Below are positions 26,847-36,284 of a stretch of DNA of 64,000 nt, piece by piece. A model generated the notes under the pieces. That model made no database searches. It was not told the origin of the DNA and worked only from the letters and a program-made list of their open reading frames with translations. Each line of letters starts with the position of its first letter. The stretch's first letter is position 1. The position numbers were made by a program, and so were the translations under genes. The stretch comes from Bradyrhizobium sp. BTAi1 (lineage in GTDB: Bacteria > Pseudomonadota > Alphaproteobacteria > Rhizobiales > Xanthobacteraceae), in assembly GCF_000015165.1 (NCBI RefSeq), contig NC_009485.1, forward strand, positions 1,342,001-1,406,000, given 5' to 3'.

Positions 26847-27467
26847 TCAGGTGGCGAGCGATAGTCCCGCCATCATCAGACCGATCGCGGCCAGCCAGCC
26901 GCCGATCGCGCGGACCGCGATCCCCCGCCAGCTGGAGGCCGGCTCGGTCTCAGGCCGTCGGAAGGCGAGCACGAGGGCCATGATGAGCGTGATGGCGACA
27001 TAGCCGGCGCTGGCGAGCCCGGCTGCGTAGAGCACACGATCGGTCTGCGGCACGAGCTCGCCGGCATTGGCGACGCCGCGCATCACGCCAAGGACAAAGG
27101 CCAGCATGCACAGCAGCGCCACCGGAATGCGCAGGGCGGCCGCGAGCAGAAGTCCGATGACCAGGATGGTCGCGGCATCGACGATCGGCGGCGTGGGAGC
27201 CAGGCCGGCTGCCACCGCGAGCGCGAGCCCAAGACACAGACCGAGCGGAAACACCGCAACCAGCCATCGTCCGCTCGCGGCCCCGAGCGATCCGGCCAGC
27301 AGTCCGAGCGCCGCCCAGGCCACGACGTCCTGCAAGGTGAGCAGGGGATGCAATGCTCCGGCATAGAAGTCGCCGAGCCGTGCCGAGACGATGTGCGCGT
27401 CGGCGATCTGCACCTGGGTCAACAGCAGCAGCGCCGTCAGCAGCGACGTTCTCAGGCGCAAGCTCAT
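26847..27467 (-). CDS. HupE/UreJ-family membrane protein, copy A
   Basis: 206 residues with a signal peptide ending A-D-A-H and about six membrane segments. The mature start (H-I-V-S-A-R-L-G-D-F-Y-A-G-A-L-H-P-L) carries the His-containing family motif. HupE/UreJ proteins are linked to nickel or other metal permeation for metalloenzymes. ATG at 27467 overlaps the next copy's stop (ATGA). Last gene of the ppiC-led operon. Confidence 0.85.
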   Translation of the reverse strand: MSLRLRTSLLTALLLLTQVQIADAHIVSARLGDFYAGALHPLLTLQDVVAWAALGLLAGSLGAASGRWLVAVFPLGLCLGLALAVAAGLAPTPPIVDAATILVIGLLLAAALRIPVALLCMLAFVLGVMRGVANAGELVPQTDRVLYAAGLASAGYVAITLIMALVLAFRRPETEPASSWRGIAVRAIGGWLAAIGLMMAGLSLAT

Positions 27468-28075
27468 GCCGCGACTCCCAGGCTCGTGACCAGGAAGTAG
27501 CCGCCGAGCGCAGCAATGGCTGCTCCGACGCCCTGGATGACGCGTTCGCCACCCGGCCAGCGGGCGAGCGCGCCGATCGTGATGCCGAAGGCATGAAGCA
27601 GGCCGGTGGCGACGACGAAGCCACAACCATAGGCCAGGGGATTTGCCGCGGAGGGGAGCTCGGCGCCATGCGCATGGCCGTGGAAGATGGCGAACACCGC
27701 AACGACCGCCGCGGCCAGCACGAACGGGGCCCGGACGCGCAGAGCGACCGCCAGTCCGAGCACCAGCGCCGAGAGTGCGATCACCAGCTCGGGAACGGGC
27801 AGCCCGATCTTGAGGATGCCCACCACGGCGCCGAGCGCCATCACCAGCGGAAAGACGATCGGCAGCACCCAGATCGCGGCGCCGCCGAGCTGCGCACCCC
27901 AGATGCCGACGGCGACCATCGCAACGAGATGGTCCAGCCCGGTCAGCGGATGCAGCAGTCCGGCGGCCAGCCCGCCACCGACGCCGGTCTGCTCGTGGGC
28001 AAAACCCGGGCTCGCCGTCAGCACGGACAGCAACACCACGCCGCAAGCGGAGTGCAGGAGGTGACGCCGCATCAT
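27464..28075 (-). CDS. HupE/UreJ-family membrane protein, copy B
   Basis: 203 residues. Signal peptide ending P-G-F-A-H-E; then G-L-L-H-P-L-T-G-L-D-H-L-V-A-M-V-A-V-G, the canonical HupE/UreJ signature, and F-A-I-F-H-G-H-A-H-G-A-E, a second His motif. Closest of the three to true HupE. There are no urease or hydrogenase structural genes in the window, so metal-enzyme partner is unknown. Confidence 0.9.
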   Translation of the reverse strand: MMRRHLLHSACGVVLLSVLTASPGFAHEQTGVGGGLAAGLLHPLTGLDHLVAMVAVGIWGAQLGGAAIWVLPIVFPLVMALGAVVGILKIGLPVPELVIALSALVLGLAVALRVRAPFVLAAAVVAVFAIFHGHAHGAELPSAANPLAYGCGFVVATGLLHAFGITIGALARWPGGERVIQGVGAAIAALGGYFLVTSLGVAA

Positions 28076-28091
28076 CTTTGCTCCATCCGCG

Positions 28092-29072
28092 TCATGCCAG
28101 CGCCAGCACCCGCACCAGACGGCCCAGGAACCAGAACATCGATACGGAGCCGATCGCATAGGCGGGAAGCTCCGCGCCCCAGCTCGGCAGCACCGCGCCA
28201 AGCCGGCGATGCGCCCAGATCAGCGCCAGCACCAGCAGGACGAACAGGATCTGGCCGATTTCCACGCCGACGTTGAAGAAGAGCAGGGCTGCCGGCAGGA
28301 TGCGTCGCTCCAGCCCGAGGCCGGCGAGGGCGCTCGCGAAGCCGATGCCGTGCACGAGACCAAAGCTGAAGGCCACGGCCCAGGGATAACGCGCGGTGAG
28401 GCCGATCTCGCCGCGCTGTTGCTTGACGATCTCGACGCCGACGAACACGATGCTGAGGGCAATGCAGGCGTTGAGCGGTCCCTCGGGGACGCCGATCCAG
28501 CCGAATGCCGTTGCGGCGAGTGACGCGCTGTGCCCGATCGTGAAGGCGGTGATCGTCTTGAGCAGCCGCCAGCCGCCTTGCACGATCCAGATCAGGCCGA
28601 GCACGAACAGCAGGTGGTCGGCGCCGAGCAGAATGTGATCGATGCCGAAATTGATATAGGTCTTGCCGAGCTCCAGCCAGGTGTCCAGCGTGGGCGCGTC
28701 AGTGCCGAGCACCGTCACCACCGGATTGGCCGCCGAGATCGTGTAGCTGCGCGTCTCGCCGTTCAGCGAGGTCACGCGGATGATGGCGGCCGACATGTCC
28801 TCGCCAAGATTGGCGATGGTCATCTGCCCCACCAGCCCCTTGTCGCCGCAATTGAGCTCCGGCAGGCGCAGCAAGCAATGTGCCGGCATCTTGAGCTCGA
28901 TGCGGTTGGCGCCGTCTTTCGGCAGGGTGGTCCAGCGTCCGATGAAGACGCCGGGGCGCATCTCCCGGAATTCGAGCACGCCGAGTGTTGCCTGATGCGC
29001 CGTCGCGGAGCGCGAATGCAGCAGCGCGGCGAGTGCGAGCAGAACGACCTGCAGGACGCGCCAGCCGGTCAC
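28092..29072 (-). CDS. HupE/UreJ_2-type membrane protein with extracytoplasmic N-domain, copy C
   Basis: 326 residues from a GTG at 29072 (GTGA overlap with the ppiC stop); a signal peptide follows immediately. Residues about 25-150 form an extracytoplasmic beta-rich domain, then F-G-I-D-H-I-L-L-G-A-D-H-L-L-F-V-L-G-L begins a six- or seven-helix HupE/UreJ_2 domain; H-G-I-G-F-A-S-A-L is a further His site. It likely acts in the same membrane complex or pathway as copies A and B. Confidence 0.88.
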   Translation of the reverse strand: MTGWRVLQVVLLALAALLHSRSATAHQATLGVLEFREMRPGVFIGRWTTLPKDGANRIELKMPAHCLLRLPELNCGDKGLVGQMTIANLGEDMSAAIIRVTSLNGETRSYTISAANPVVTVLGTDAPTLDTWLELGKTYINFGIDHILLGADHLLFVLGLIWIVQGGWRLLKTITAFTIGHSASLAATAFGWIGVPEGPLNACIALSIVFVGVEIVKQQRGEIGLTARYPWAVAFSFGLVHGIGFASALAGLGLERRILPAALLFFNVGVEIGQILFVLLVLALIWAHRRLGAVLPSWGAELPAYAIGSVSMFWFLGRLVRVLALA

Positions 29073-29971
29073 GGCTCGTACCTGATCGTGTAGTTGGCCT
29101 TGAGCCGGCTCACTGCCTCCCACGCCTGCTTGCGCGTTTCCTCGGTGTGCCAGATCTTGGCGGCGTCGTCGCGGAGGTCCTCGAATTTCGCCGGCGCGCC
29201 AGGGGTGCGCGCGTCGAGGCGCACGACGTGCCAGCCATCCTTGGACTGCAACACGGTCCATTGCTGCGTCGACAGCTTGAGCAGGCCTTCGCCGAACTGG
29301 TCGCCGAAGGCGGCGGACAGGCTGGGTACGGGGCGGTCGAGGATCGCCCGCGTCTGGTCGCGCAACTCTTCGGACTCGCGCTGCTCGCGAATGTCGTCGA
29401 GGTGTCGCTTGGCCGTTGCTTCGTCGCTCGGCGGGGTGATCAGAAAGCTGACGCGCTCGGGCTCGTCGAAGCGGGCGTGATTTTCGGTGAACCAGGCCCG
29501 CAACTGCTCCTCGCTCGGCTTCGGCACGCGGACCTGGTCGAAGATCAGATATTGCAGCTTGAACGCGACGCGGTCGCGGATCATCTCGTCGCCGCGGTCG
29601 ACGCCGAGCGCCTTGCCTTCGCGGTAGAGGATCTCGCTGGCCACCCAGGCCTCGACCATCTTCTGCAGTTCGGCCTCGCTCGGGGTGCGCTGCTTATCCT
29701 CGTCGAACGTGTCGATGAAGGACTGGCGCAGCGCCTTGGTGACGGTGATGACCTTCTCGTCCTTGGCCGGCGGATGCAGAATGGCATCGGCCGCAAAGAT
29801 CAGGCCGCCGAGCGCGAGGAAATGCAGCAGGGGTTCTCTGGCCAGCGCGCGCAGGGCCGCGCCCCAGCTTCGTGCCGGCGCGGGCAACGCGCTGTGGCCG
29901 TCTCGCGGATTGGCGTGGGCAGAGGCGCCTTCGAAGGTCTGCGCCGCATTGGACATGGCAGGTGCTGACAT
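29069..29971 (-). CDS. Membrane-anchored peptidyl-prolyl isomerase-like protein (PpiC/SurA type)
   Basis: About 300 residues from the ATG at 29971; a longer frame reaches 30049. One hydrophobic anchor is near residues 35-60 (L-L-H-F-L-A-L-G-G-L-I-F). The rest is periplasmic with a helical chaperone part and a C-terminal parvulin-like region (G-D-Q-F-G-E-G-L-L-K-L, then D-G-W-H-V-V-R-L). It starts the operon with the three HupE/UreJ proteins and is divergent from the DUF3604 gene. Likely a folding helper for an exported partner. Confidence 0.85.
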   Translation of the reverse strand: MSAPAMSNAAQTFEGASAHANPRDGHSALPAPARSWGAALRALAREPLLHFLALGGLIFAADAILHPPAKDEKVITVTKALRQSFIDTFDEDKQRTPSEAELQKMVEAWVASEILYREGKALGVDRGDEMIRDRVAFKLQYLIFDQVRVPKPSEEQLRAWFTENHARFDEPERVSFLITPPSDEATAKRHLDDIREQRESEELRDQTRAILDRPVPSLSAAFGDQFGEGLLKLSTQQWTVLQSKDGWHVVRLDARTPGAPAKFEDLRDDAAKIWHTEETRKQAWEAVSRLKANYTIRYEP

Positions 29972-30240
29972 ACGCTCTTTTGAAATGACGACCGCGCTCG
30001 AGGCGCGGCGCGTATATGCAACGGCATACTCGCGGTTGTCACCGTGCAATCAGCCGTGTCACAAAAAATTCGCAAGATCCGTGACGGGTCTTGTTGGTGG
30101 GGGGCAAGGCGCACGAAAAATAAAACCTTCAACAAACTGTCTCCGAGTTTTGGTTTGGTCGCGCCACGAATGACGAGGCGCATCGTGCATGCGTTGGGGA
30201 TTCGTGTTTGAAATCTCATTGAACGTCCAGGGGCGACGAA

Positions 30241-32292
30241 ATGGTTCCATCTGCCAAAAAGATCTTGTTGACAGCGGCCTCGGTGTCGCTGGCGCTCTCG
30301 CAGAGCGCCGATGCCGGAGAACGCTGGGGCGAATATTGGGGTGAGCCGAAAGCGAAGATGAATCCGTATGTCGCCGGCGACATGCACAATCACAACACCT
30401 GCACCGACGGTTCGGTGGCCGCCGGCTATTCGATCGATCGTTCGGTCGGCAAGGGCACCGCGGCGGCTGGTGGCAAGAACTTCGACCTCGACTGGTTCAC
30501 GCTCGGCAACCACGGCGGCTCGGGCAACCGCGACTGCCGCTTCAGCGATGCCAGCGCCAATATCCCGGGTGACAACACCACCACCTATTGGAGCCAGACG
30601 CTCGGCAAGACGATCGACGGCATCACCATCACCAAGCTGAAGGGCACGCCGAACGGCACCGACACCAACGCCAAGATGTGGCGCTGGCAGTCGATCCAGG
30701 AAATCGAGTACCCGACGATCGTCAGCCGAACCGCGACGTATAATAAGGTGCTGGTCGAAGGCCTGGAGTGGATCCTGCCCGGTCACGAGCATGGCGACGT
30801 CGCCGTGATCGCCGGCCAGAACCCACGCGGCTACGGCAATGCCGACAAGATGGCCGAGTTCGAATACCGCTTCGACCGCGCCGACACCGACGCGATCGGT
30901 CCGGTCGACGCCAGCAACAATCCGCTGTGGTCGGGCAAGGACAACGTCAACAATTCCGGCACGGCCGGCCACCAGAAGGCCGTCGCCGGTATCACCTGGC
31001 TGCAGGCCAACCACCCGCTGCAGTCCTACGCCATCCCGACCCACACCGAGCGTCAGGGCCCGTTCAACCCGAGCGGCACCGCGGGCTACAACATCGAGCA
31101 CTTCCGCGACTTCAACAATGCCGGCCCGACGGTGGCGTTCGGCATCGAGGCGCCGGGCCACATGGCCGAGGGCGGCATCAATGGCGGTTCGGGCTCCTAT
31201 ACGGCGAATGCCGTCGGCGGCGGCACCTACGGCATGCATGGCGTCTACACCGCCAAGGTCGGCGGCCTGTGGGATGGTCTGCTCGGCGAAGGCCGCAACG
31301 TGTTCGTGTTCCAGAGCTCGGACTGGCACAGCCGCGGCGTCTACGGCGCCCGCGACGCCAGCACCACGGCGGACTTCATCCCCGGCGAATACACCCGTCT
31401 TTACGTTCCGAACGAGAAGCACTTCACGCAGCAGTCGATCATCGACGGCATGCGCTCGGGTAACTCGTACTCGGTCAATGCCCAAATCATCGGCTCCGAC
31501 ATGGTGTTCCGCGCCAGGGGGGAGTGGGATGACGAGTGGAAGACGATGGGCGAGACGCTGCGCGTGTGGCCCGGCGAGAAGATCGTCCTCGAGATGGAAA
31601 TGACCGTCCCGGTCGCCAACAACAGCCCCTACAGCTTCAACAACCCGTTGCTGCTGCCGGTCGGCATCAAGCAGCCTTTGAACAAGCCCTATCTCGACCA
31701 TGTCGATCTGATCACCGGTGACGTCACCGGCCCGATCGCGCCGGGGGCTGCGGGCTATGCGGTGGCCAATGCGGCCGGCGTTGCCGGCGCGGCCATCGTC
31801 TACAATGCGTCGGCCAAGATCGCCAAGCAGATCCAGGCCACCAAGATGAAGAGCTACAAGCTGAAGGATGGTTCGGTTCGCCTCAGCTTCACGACCTCCT
31901 TCGTCGCGAGCGAGAAGCCGTTCTACATCCGCGCCCGCGGCACCAACATCCCGCCGGCGACGCCGAACGTCTCCGACAGCGCCGGCAACCCGCTGCTCGA
32001 CCTCAACAACGTCAATGTCAGCTGCACCGACGCGGCGTGCCCGTCGCATCTCGGAACGGTCAATGGCGTGAAGAGGGTGACCAACGACGTGCAGGCCTGG
32101 TCGAATGTCTGGTTCTATGCGAACCCGATCTTCGTCCGTCCGCATGGCACGCCGAAGTTGCTGGTTGAAAAGAACCATGAGCTGGCGCGCAAGCTGGCGC
32201 ATGAGCACCACCACAGGCACGATTGGGATCAGTGGGGCCAGTGGGGTCAGTGGGATTACTGGGCGTTCAACCGCGATTTCGATCGCGACTAA
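30241..32292 (+). CDS. Exported DUF3604 protein, PHP-like metallohydrolase fold
   Basis: 683 residues with a signal peptide ending Q-S-A-D-A-G. The mature start contains D-M-H-N-H-N-T-C-T-D-G-S, a PHP-type metal motif (H-x-H), and D-W-F-T-L-G-N-H-G-G follows, then G-H-E-H-G-D at about 180. Later F-Q-S-S-D-W-H-S-R-G-V is probably another ligand cluster. The C-terminal 30 residues are rich in His, Trp and Asp with tandem Gly-Gln-Trp units. Function of DUF3604 is not established to my knowledge. It is divergent from the ppiC-HupE operon and followed by a good terminator, so it is a single-gene unit. Confidence 0.88.
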   Translation: MVPSAKKILLTAASVSLALSQSADAGERWGEYWGEPKAKMNPYVAGDMHNHNTCTDGSVAAGYSIDRSVGKGTAAAGGKNFDLDWFTLGNHGGSGNRDCRFSDASANIPGDNTTTYWSQTLGKTIDGITITKLKGTPNGTDTNAKMWRWQSIQEIEYPTIVSRTATYNKVLVEGLEWILPGHEHGDVAVIAGQNPRGYGNADKMAEFEYRFDRADTDAIGPVDASNNPLWSGKDNVNNSGTAGHQKAVAGITWLQANHPLQSYAIPTHTERQGPFNPSGTAGYNIEHFRDFNNAGPTVAFGIEAPGHMAEGGINGGSGSYTANAVGGGTYGMHGVYTAKVGGLWDGLLGEGRNVFVFQSSDWHSRGVYGARDASTTADFIPGEYTRLYVPNEKHFTQQSIIDGMRSGNSYSVNAQIIGSDMVFRARGEWDDEWKTMGETLRVWPGEKIVLEMEMTVPVANNSPYSFNNPLLLPVGIKQPLNKPYLDHVDLITGDVTGPIAPGAAGYAVANAAGVAGAAIVYNASAKIAKQIQATKMKSYKLKDGSVRLSFTTSFVASEKPFYIRARGTNIPPATPNVSDSAGNPLLDLNNVNVSCTDAACPSHLGTVNGVKRVTNDVQAWSNVWFYANPIFVRPHGTPKLLVEKNHELARKLAHEHHHRHDWDQWGQWGQWDYWAFNRDFDRD

Positions 32293-32347
32293 GCGCTCCT
32301 GATCGACCGGGCGGCCGAGAACGGTCGTCCGGTCGTCGCCGCGATCG

Positions 32348-32380
32348 GCGCCGGTTCACGAACCGGCGCTTCTTGTCTTT
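32348..32380 (+). terminator. Intrinsic terminator of the DUF3604 gene
   Basis: Ten-base perfect arms (32348-32357 and 32360-32369), a two-base loop and a T-rich tail TTCTTGTCTTT. It lies 56 bases past the stop at 32292. Confidence 0.85.
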
Positions 32381-32408
32381 GATAGGATCTGCCTGGGTTC
32401 GTCCGCCG

Positions 32409-32735
32409 ATGTCTCGCCTGTTGATCTCGATTGCCGCCGTCCTCGCGCTCACGAATGCTGTATCGGCGAATGAGGAAGAGCCGACGCAGGAGACCTGCGA
32501 CGCTGCGGTGGCCGAGGCGCGCGCGGAAGCAGCCGCGCTCCCGGCCGATGACGTGTCGCGCTATTTCGCCGAGCGGGACATCCAGCAGGCGCTGGTCGAA
32601 GCCGGCAATGGCGAGTTCGATGATTGTGTCGAGAAGGCCGAGCGGGCGCTGTTGGAAGCACGCGAGCGGCCTCACAGCCTGAAGTCGGGTGAGCGGCTCG
32701 ACATTCTTGGTGCGCATGAGGTGCCGCCGCGCTGA
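32409..32735 (+). CDS. Small exported protein of unknown function
   Basis: 108 residues. A clear signal peptide (L-L-I-S-I-A-A-V-L-A-L-T-N-A-V-S-A-N) precedes an acidic helical domain with two Cys (E-T-C-D-A-A and D-D-C-V-E-K) that could form a disulfide. I do not recognise a family. Begins 29 bases after the terminator of the upstream gene, so it has its own promoter. Confidence 0.75.
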   Translation: MSRLLISIAAVLALTNAVSANEEEPTQETCDAAVAEARAEAAALPADDVSRYFAERDIQQALVEAGNGEFDDCVEKAERALLEARERPHSLKSGERLDILGAHEVPPR

Positions 32736-32824
32736 TCGAAAGGTCCGCGGAGCGCACCGTCATCGCTCTGTCATGCAAGTCAGCACATTGTCGGATTGTG
32801 ACGACGCGTGCAGGACATTGAGGC

Positions 32825-33448
32825 ATGGACCAGATCGAAGCGCTTTTTCCGATTCCGCTGTTGCGTTCGCCGGGACTGCTCAGTCCCGAGTTGAAAGATG
32901 CAGCCGTGGCGGCGATCCGGAATGCGAAGATCGAGAGCAATCTGCGCTCCGGCCAATTGTTTCATACCGAAGTGGCCGATCCCCGCGCCAATAATCTGTT
33001 CCAGACCATCGCCGAACTGGCGGTGCCGAAGCTGGTCGATTTCGGTGAGCTGCTGTTCGGCGAGAAGCTGCGCTGGACCGTCAAGGAGATGTGGACGAAT
33101 ATGCTGGAGACCGGCGGCAATCAGACCTTGCACGCCCATGCCAACAGCTTCATCTCCGGGATCTTCTATCTGACGCCCTCGCATCCCGGCAGCCGCACCG
33201 TGTTCGTGCGGCCGCCCGGCGGCAGCGACTTCTCCTTCCGCCATCATACGCGCAGCGCGGCGGTCGGACCGTTCAATGCCGGAAAATATGTGCTGCCCGA
33301 GGCAGAGCCGGGCGATCTCGTGCTGTTTCCGAGCTACCTCTATCATGAGGTGCCGCGCAATCAGGGCGATCAGCGCATCACGATCGCCTTCAATGCGATC
33401 CCAGATCATCTGGACTGTTGGGGCTACCGCGTCAGCTTCGACTCCTGA
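32825..33448 (+). CDS. 2OG-Fe(II) oxygenase-like protein (TIGR02466 type)
   Basis: 207 residues in a double-stranded beta-helix fold. The family pattern is W-T-N-M-L-E-T-G-G, then H-A-H-A-N-S-F-I-S-G-I-F-Y-L, P-G-D-L-V-L-F-P-S-Y-L-Y-H-E-V and the Arg segment Q-R-I-T-I-A-F-N. The His/His/Arg layout is consistent with iron and 2-oxoglutarate binding. Substrate unknown; no operon partner on the same strand downstream. Confidence 0.85.
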   Translation: MDQIEALFPIPLLRSPGLLSPELKDAAVAAIRNAKIESNLRSGQLFHTEVADPRANNLFQTIAELAVPKLVDFGELLFGEKLRWTVKEMWTNMLETGGNQTLHAHANSFISGIFYLTPSHPGSRTVFVRPPGGSDFSFRHHTRSAAVGPFNAGKYVLPEAEPGDLVLFPSYLYHEVPRNQGDQRITIAFNAIPDHLDCWGYRVSFDS

Positions 33449-33506
33449 CGCGAGAGCGTGATCTTTTCGGGCAACGCCGGTTGTCGCCTCTACGAGTTGT
33501 GCTGTT

Positions 33507-36215
33507 TCATCCGCCGAATTCCTGGGTCAGCAGATCGTGCGCCTCGCGGCGTGACGGCGCCGCCGCGTCGATGGCGCGGAGCAGGCGTTCCGCGCCCCGC
33601 CGGTCCGACGCGAGCAGCGCTCTGGCCATGCTCATCAGCGGCGCATAGGCCGGCTCGAACTCGGCGCTGAGGCGGACCGAGTCGAGAAGGCCTGGCGCCG
33701 CCGCTGCGATCAAGGCCGCGCCGCGCGGGTCGCCGGTGAGTGCCGCGCCGGCCTGCAGGAAGCGATTGCGCGCCTGCCCATAGGCGTTCAGGCGCTGGTC
33801 CCAGGCGGGGCGATCCGCCTGCGGCATCAGTCCGGCCGGATCGGTCGTCGTCTGGCCGATGACCGTCAACAGCAACTGCCAGGGCGGCGCCGAGAGCGCG
33901 CGGACGTTGCTCCGGGCGTCGAAGGTGACGAACGGAAAATCGTCGGTGTTGCGCGGACCCGGACCTGCAAAGCGCGCCAGGGCGCCGGCGTCGGCGATAT
34001 ATTGCCCGAGCAGGTCGATGGGCCGGTCGAAACCGAGCGGCTGAAGGACAGGGCGGAGCTGCGGGTCCGAGAACCGGGCGGCGAGCCGACCGGGATCGAG
34101 CATTTGCGGGACGCGTGATCCGATCAGCGCGAGCATCGGCGTGCGGACGCTGTAATGGTTCAGCCAGGCTGAGCCGTCCGGGAAGATGGCGAGAAAGCTC
34201 CTGATGATGGCCCGCAGCGAGGGCGCATCGAGCTGGTAGAGCGGCAGCCATTGGCAGAACACGCCATCGGCGGCCAGCCGCTGCTTGACCGCATCGAAAT
34301 GCTCCGTCGTATACAGCGCCCCGCTGCCGTCCAGCGCCGGATGAAACAGGTCGGCGACGATCACGTCGTAGCGTCCGCCATCCGCGACGATGAAGCGGCG
34401 CGCATCGGCGACCGTAATCGGCGGCATTGGCTGCTTGGTCGCGCCGTCGTCGAACCATGGCAGCAACGCGACGACCTCGGAGGACAATTCGACCGCGCGC
34501 ACGTCGAGGCCCGGCAGCTGCGCGCCGCCGAGCACGGTCGCTCCGGTGCCGACCCCCAGGAACAGCGCGGTGCGCGGCGCCGGATGCAGCAGCAGCGGCA
34601 GCATGGCTTGGCGATAATCGGAGCGAACGGAGCTGGTGCCACCCATGCGGAAGTGCCCGTTCACCTCCAGATAGCGCGCGCCGGAGGCATCATCGACGAC
34701 GCTCGCGGTGGCCATCGGCCCTTCGCGCAGCGCCAGCAGCTTGCCGCCATGGGGCACCTTCACCGGGCTGGGAGCGGGCCACGCCAGCAACAGCGCGCCG
34801 AGCAGGGCTGGCCCGGCCGCCCAGCGCAACGCCGCGCGGCTCGGCTGCAGCAGCAGCAGATATCCCGTCGCCGCCAGCACAAGCGCCCTCCAGGTGCCGA
34901 GTGTTGGAATCAGCAACTGGGCCGCGAGCAGCGGGGCGATCGCGGCGCCGAGGCTGTTGATGCCGACCGCCCAGCCGACTGAGCCGCTGATGTCGCGGAC
35001 CTCCTGCATGAGCTGGCCGAACAGCGCGCCCATCGCCATCGCCGGCAGCAGAAACAGTAGCAGGGCGATGCCAAGTTCACCGGGAATGCCTTGGTCCGCC
35101 ACGCGATCCGCAAGGTCGATGAGAGAGAGAGCCAGCAGCGCCGTGCCCAGCCCGGCGAAGGCGGTGCCGGCGAGCAGCGCGGTCTTGCCGGACCTCATCC
35201 TCGGCCCGAGGCGCTGCCAGATGAGGCCGCCGGCGGCGGTCCCCAGCAGATAGGCGGACAACAGGCAGGCGAAGCTGTAGACGGTGTCCTGCATCGTCTG
35301 CGCCGCGAGGCGCACGACCAGCACTTCGATGCCGATGCCAAGCAGACCGGTGGCGAACAAGGTGATCGTGAGCCTCGGGCCGATCCCAGCATGTCCGCGC
35401 ACGGCGCCTGCGCGTGGCTCGATCGCCAGCCGCCGGCCCAGATAGAGCGCGGCCAGCGCACAGACCGCGTTCACCGCGGCAAGGCACAGCAGCGTCGTTG
35501 CGAAGCCGAGCGTCGGGATCAGCACGAAGGTGGACAGCAGCGTGCCGGCGACTGCGCCGGCGGTGTTGGCGCCGTAGACGCCGGCACTGACGGCACCGGC
35601 GTCCTGCGCCGCGGACATCATGCGCTCCAGTGCCGTCAGCGTGCCGCCCATCGCGACCGTGGCCGGCAGCAGCACCAGGGTCGGCAGCAGGAAGCTGGCG
35701 CTCCATAGCAGGACCGGCGAGGGAGCGGTGCCCAGCAGCGGCGCCAAGGCCCGCGCGCTGGCCGGGAGCAGCCAGATCGCGCAGACGCCCCATAGGCCGA
35801 TGATGATTTCAAGAGCCGCATAGACCTGGTGCGGCTTGGTGGCGCGACGAATATGGCTGTCCAGCACGAACGCCCCGAGTGCCAGGCCGGCGAAGAAGCC
35901 GGCGATCGCGCCGAGCACCGCCATCATCTCGGTTCCCAAAGCGAGACTGAGTTGGCGCGTCCAGACGATCTCGTAGCCGAGCCCCGCAAGTCCGGAGGCC
36001 GCGATCAGGACGGGCATCGCCCGGCGCGATGCCGGCTGGTTGGCCGTGTCCGATGTCAGCGCGGTAAAGCGGGTGTCGTGGGGAGCCCCGACGACATCGG
36101 TCCCGGTGGCGGCGGCAGGGTGTGTGTCGGGCAAGGGCAGAACCAGGGATCGCGGGAGGCATGTTCGACGGCGGCTCGCCGTTGCGAGCTCGTCACCTCT
36201 TTGTTGTGCTTTCAT
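33507..36215 (-). CDS. Fused polytopic membrane protein with spermidine-synthase-like methyltransferase fold
   Basis: 902 residues. About 65 polar residues, then 12-14 membrane segments (about 70-500), a SpeE-like Rossmann domain (F-L-G-V-G-T-G-A-T-V-L-G-G near 550, Y-D-V-I-V-A-D-L-F-H-P near 620) and a C-terminal helical, TPR-like part. Such fusions are annotated as fused MFS/spermidine synthase, but whether they make polyamines is unproven. The start at 36215 is uncertain; an internal ATG near 36017 begins right before the first membrane segment. Converges on the 2OG oxygenase gene. Confidence 0.85.
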   Translation of the reverse strand: MKAQQRGDELATASRRRTCLPRSLVLPLPDTHPAAATGTDVVGAPHDTRFTALTSDTANQPASRRAMPVLIAASGLAGLGYEIVWTRQLSLALGTEMMAVLGAIAGFFAGLALGAFVLDSHIRRATKPHQVYAALEIIIGLWGVCAIWLLPASARALAPLLGTAPSPVLLWSASFLLPTLVLLPATVAMGGTLTALERMMSAAQDAGAVSAGVYGANTAGAVAGTLLSTFVLIPTLGFATTLLCLAAVNAVCALAALYLGRRLAIEPRAGAVRGHAGIGPRLTITLFATGLLGIGIEVLVVRLAAQTMQDTVYSFACLLSAYLLGTAAGGLIWQRLGPRMRSGKTALLAGTAFAGLGTALLALSLIDLADRVADQGIPGELGIALLLFLLPAMAMGALFGQLMQEVRDISGSVGWAVGINSLGAAIAPLLAAQLLIPTLGTWRALVLAATGYLLLLQPSRAALRWAAGPALLGALLLAWPAPSPVKVPHGGKLLALREGPMATASVVDDASGARYLEVNGHFRMGGTSSVRSDYRQAMLPLLLHPAPRTALFLGVGTGATVLGGAQLPGLDVRAVELSSEVVALLPWFDDGATKQPMPPITVADARRFIVADGGRYDVIVADLFHPALDGSGALYTTEHFDAVKQRLAADGVFCQWLPLYQLDAPSLRAIIRSFLAIFPDGSAWLNHYSVRTPMLALIGSRVPQMLDPGRLAARFSDPQLRPVLQPLGFDRPIDLLGQYIADAGALARFAGPGPRNTDDFPFVTFDARSNVRALSAPPWQLLLTVIGQTTTDPAGLMPQADRPAWDQRLNAYGQARNRFLQAGAALTGDPRGAALIAAAAPGLLDSVRLSAEFEPAYAPLMSMARALLASDRRGAERLLRAIDAAAPSRREAHDLLTQEFGG

Positions 36216-36284
36216 GACAGTGGATTGACAGCCGCGCGGACGCGACGCCGTTCGCCCTGCCGGCCGCGACTTGCGGCGGTGCCG

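Noticed and set aside
29800..32220. An 806-codon minus-strand frame opposite the DUF3604 gene
   Set aside because: High-GC antisense shadow; the plus-strand product has a signal peptide, metal motifs and a terminator.
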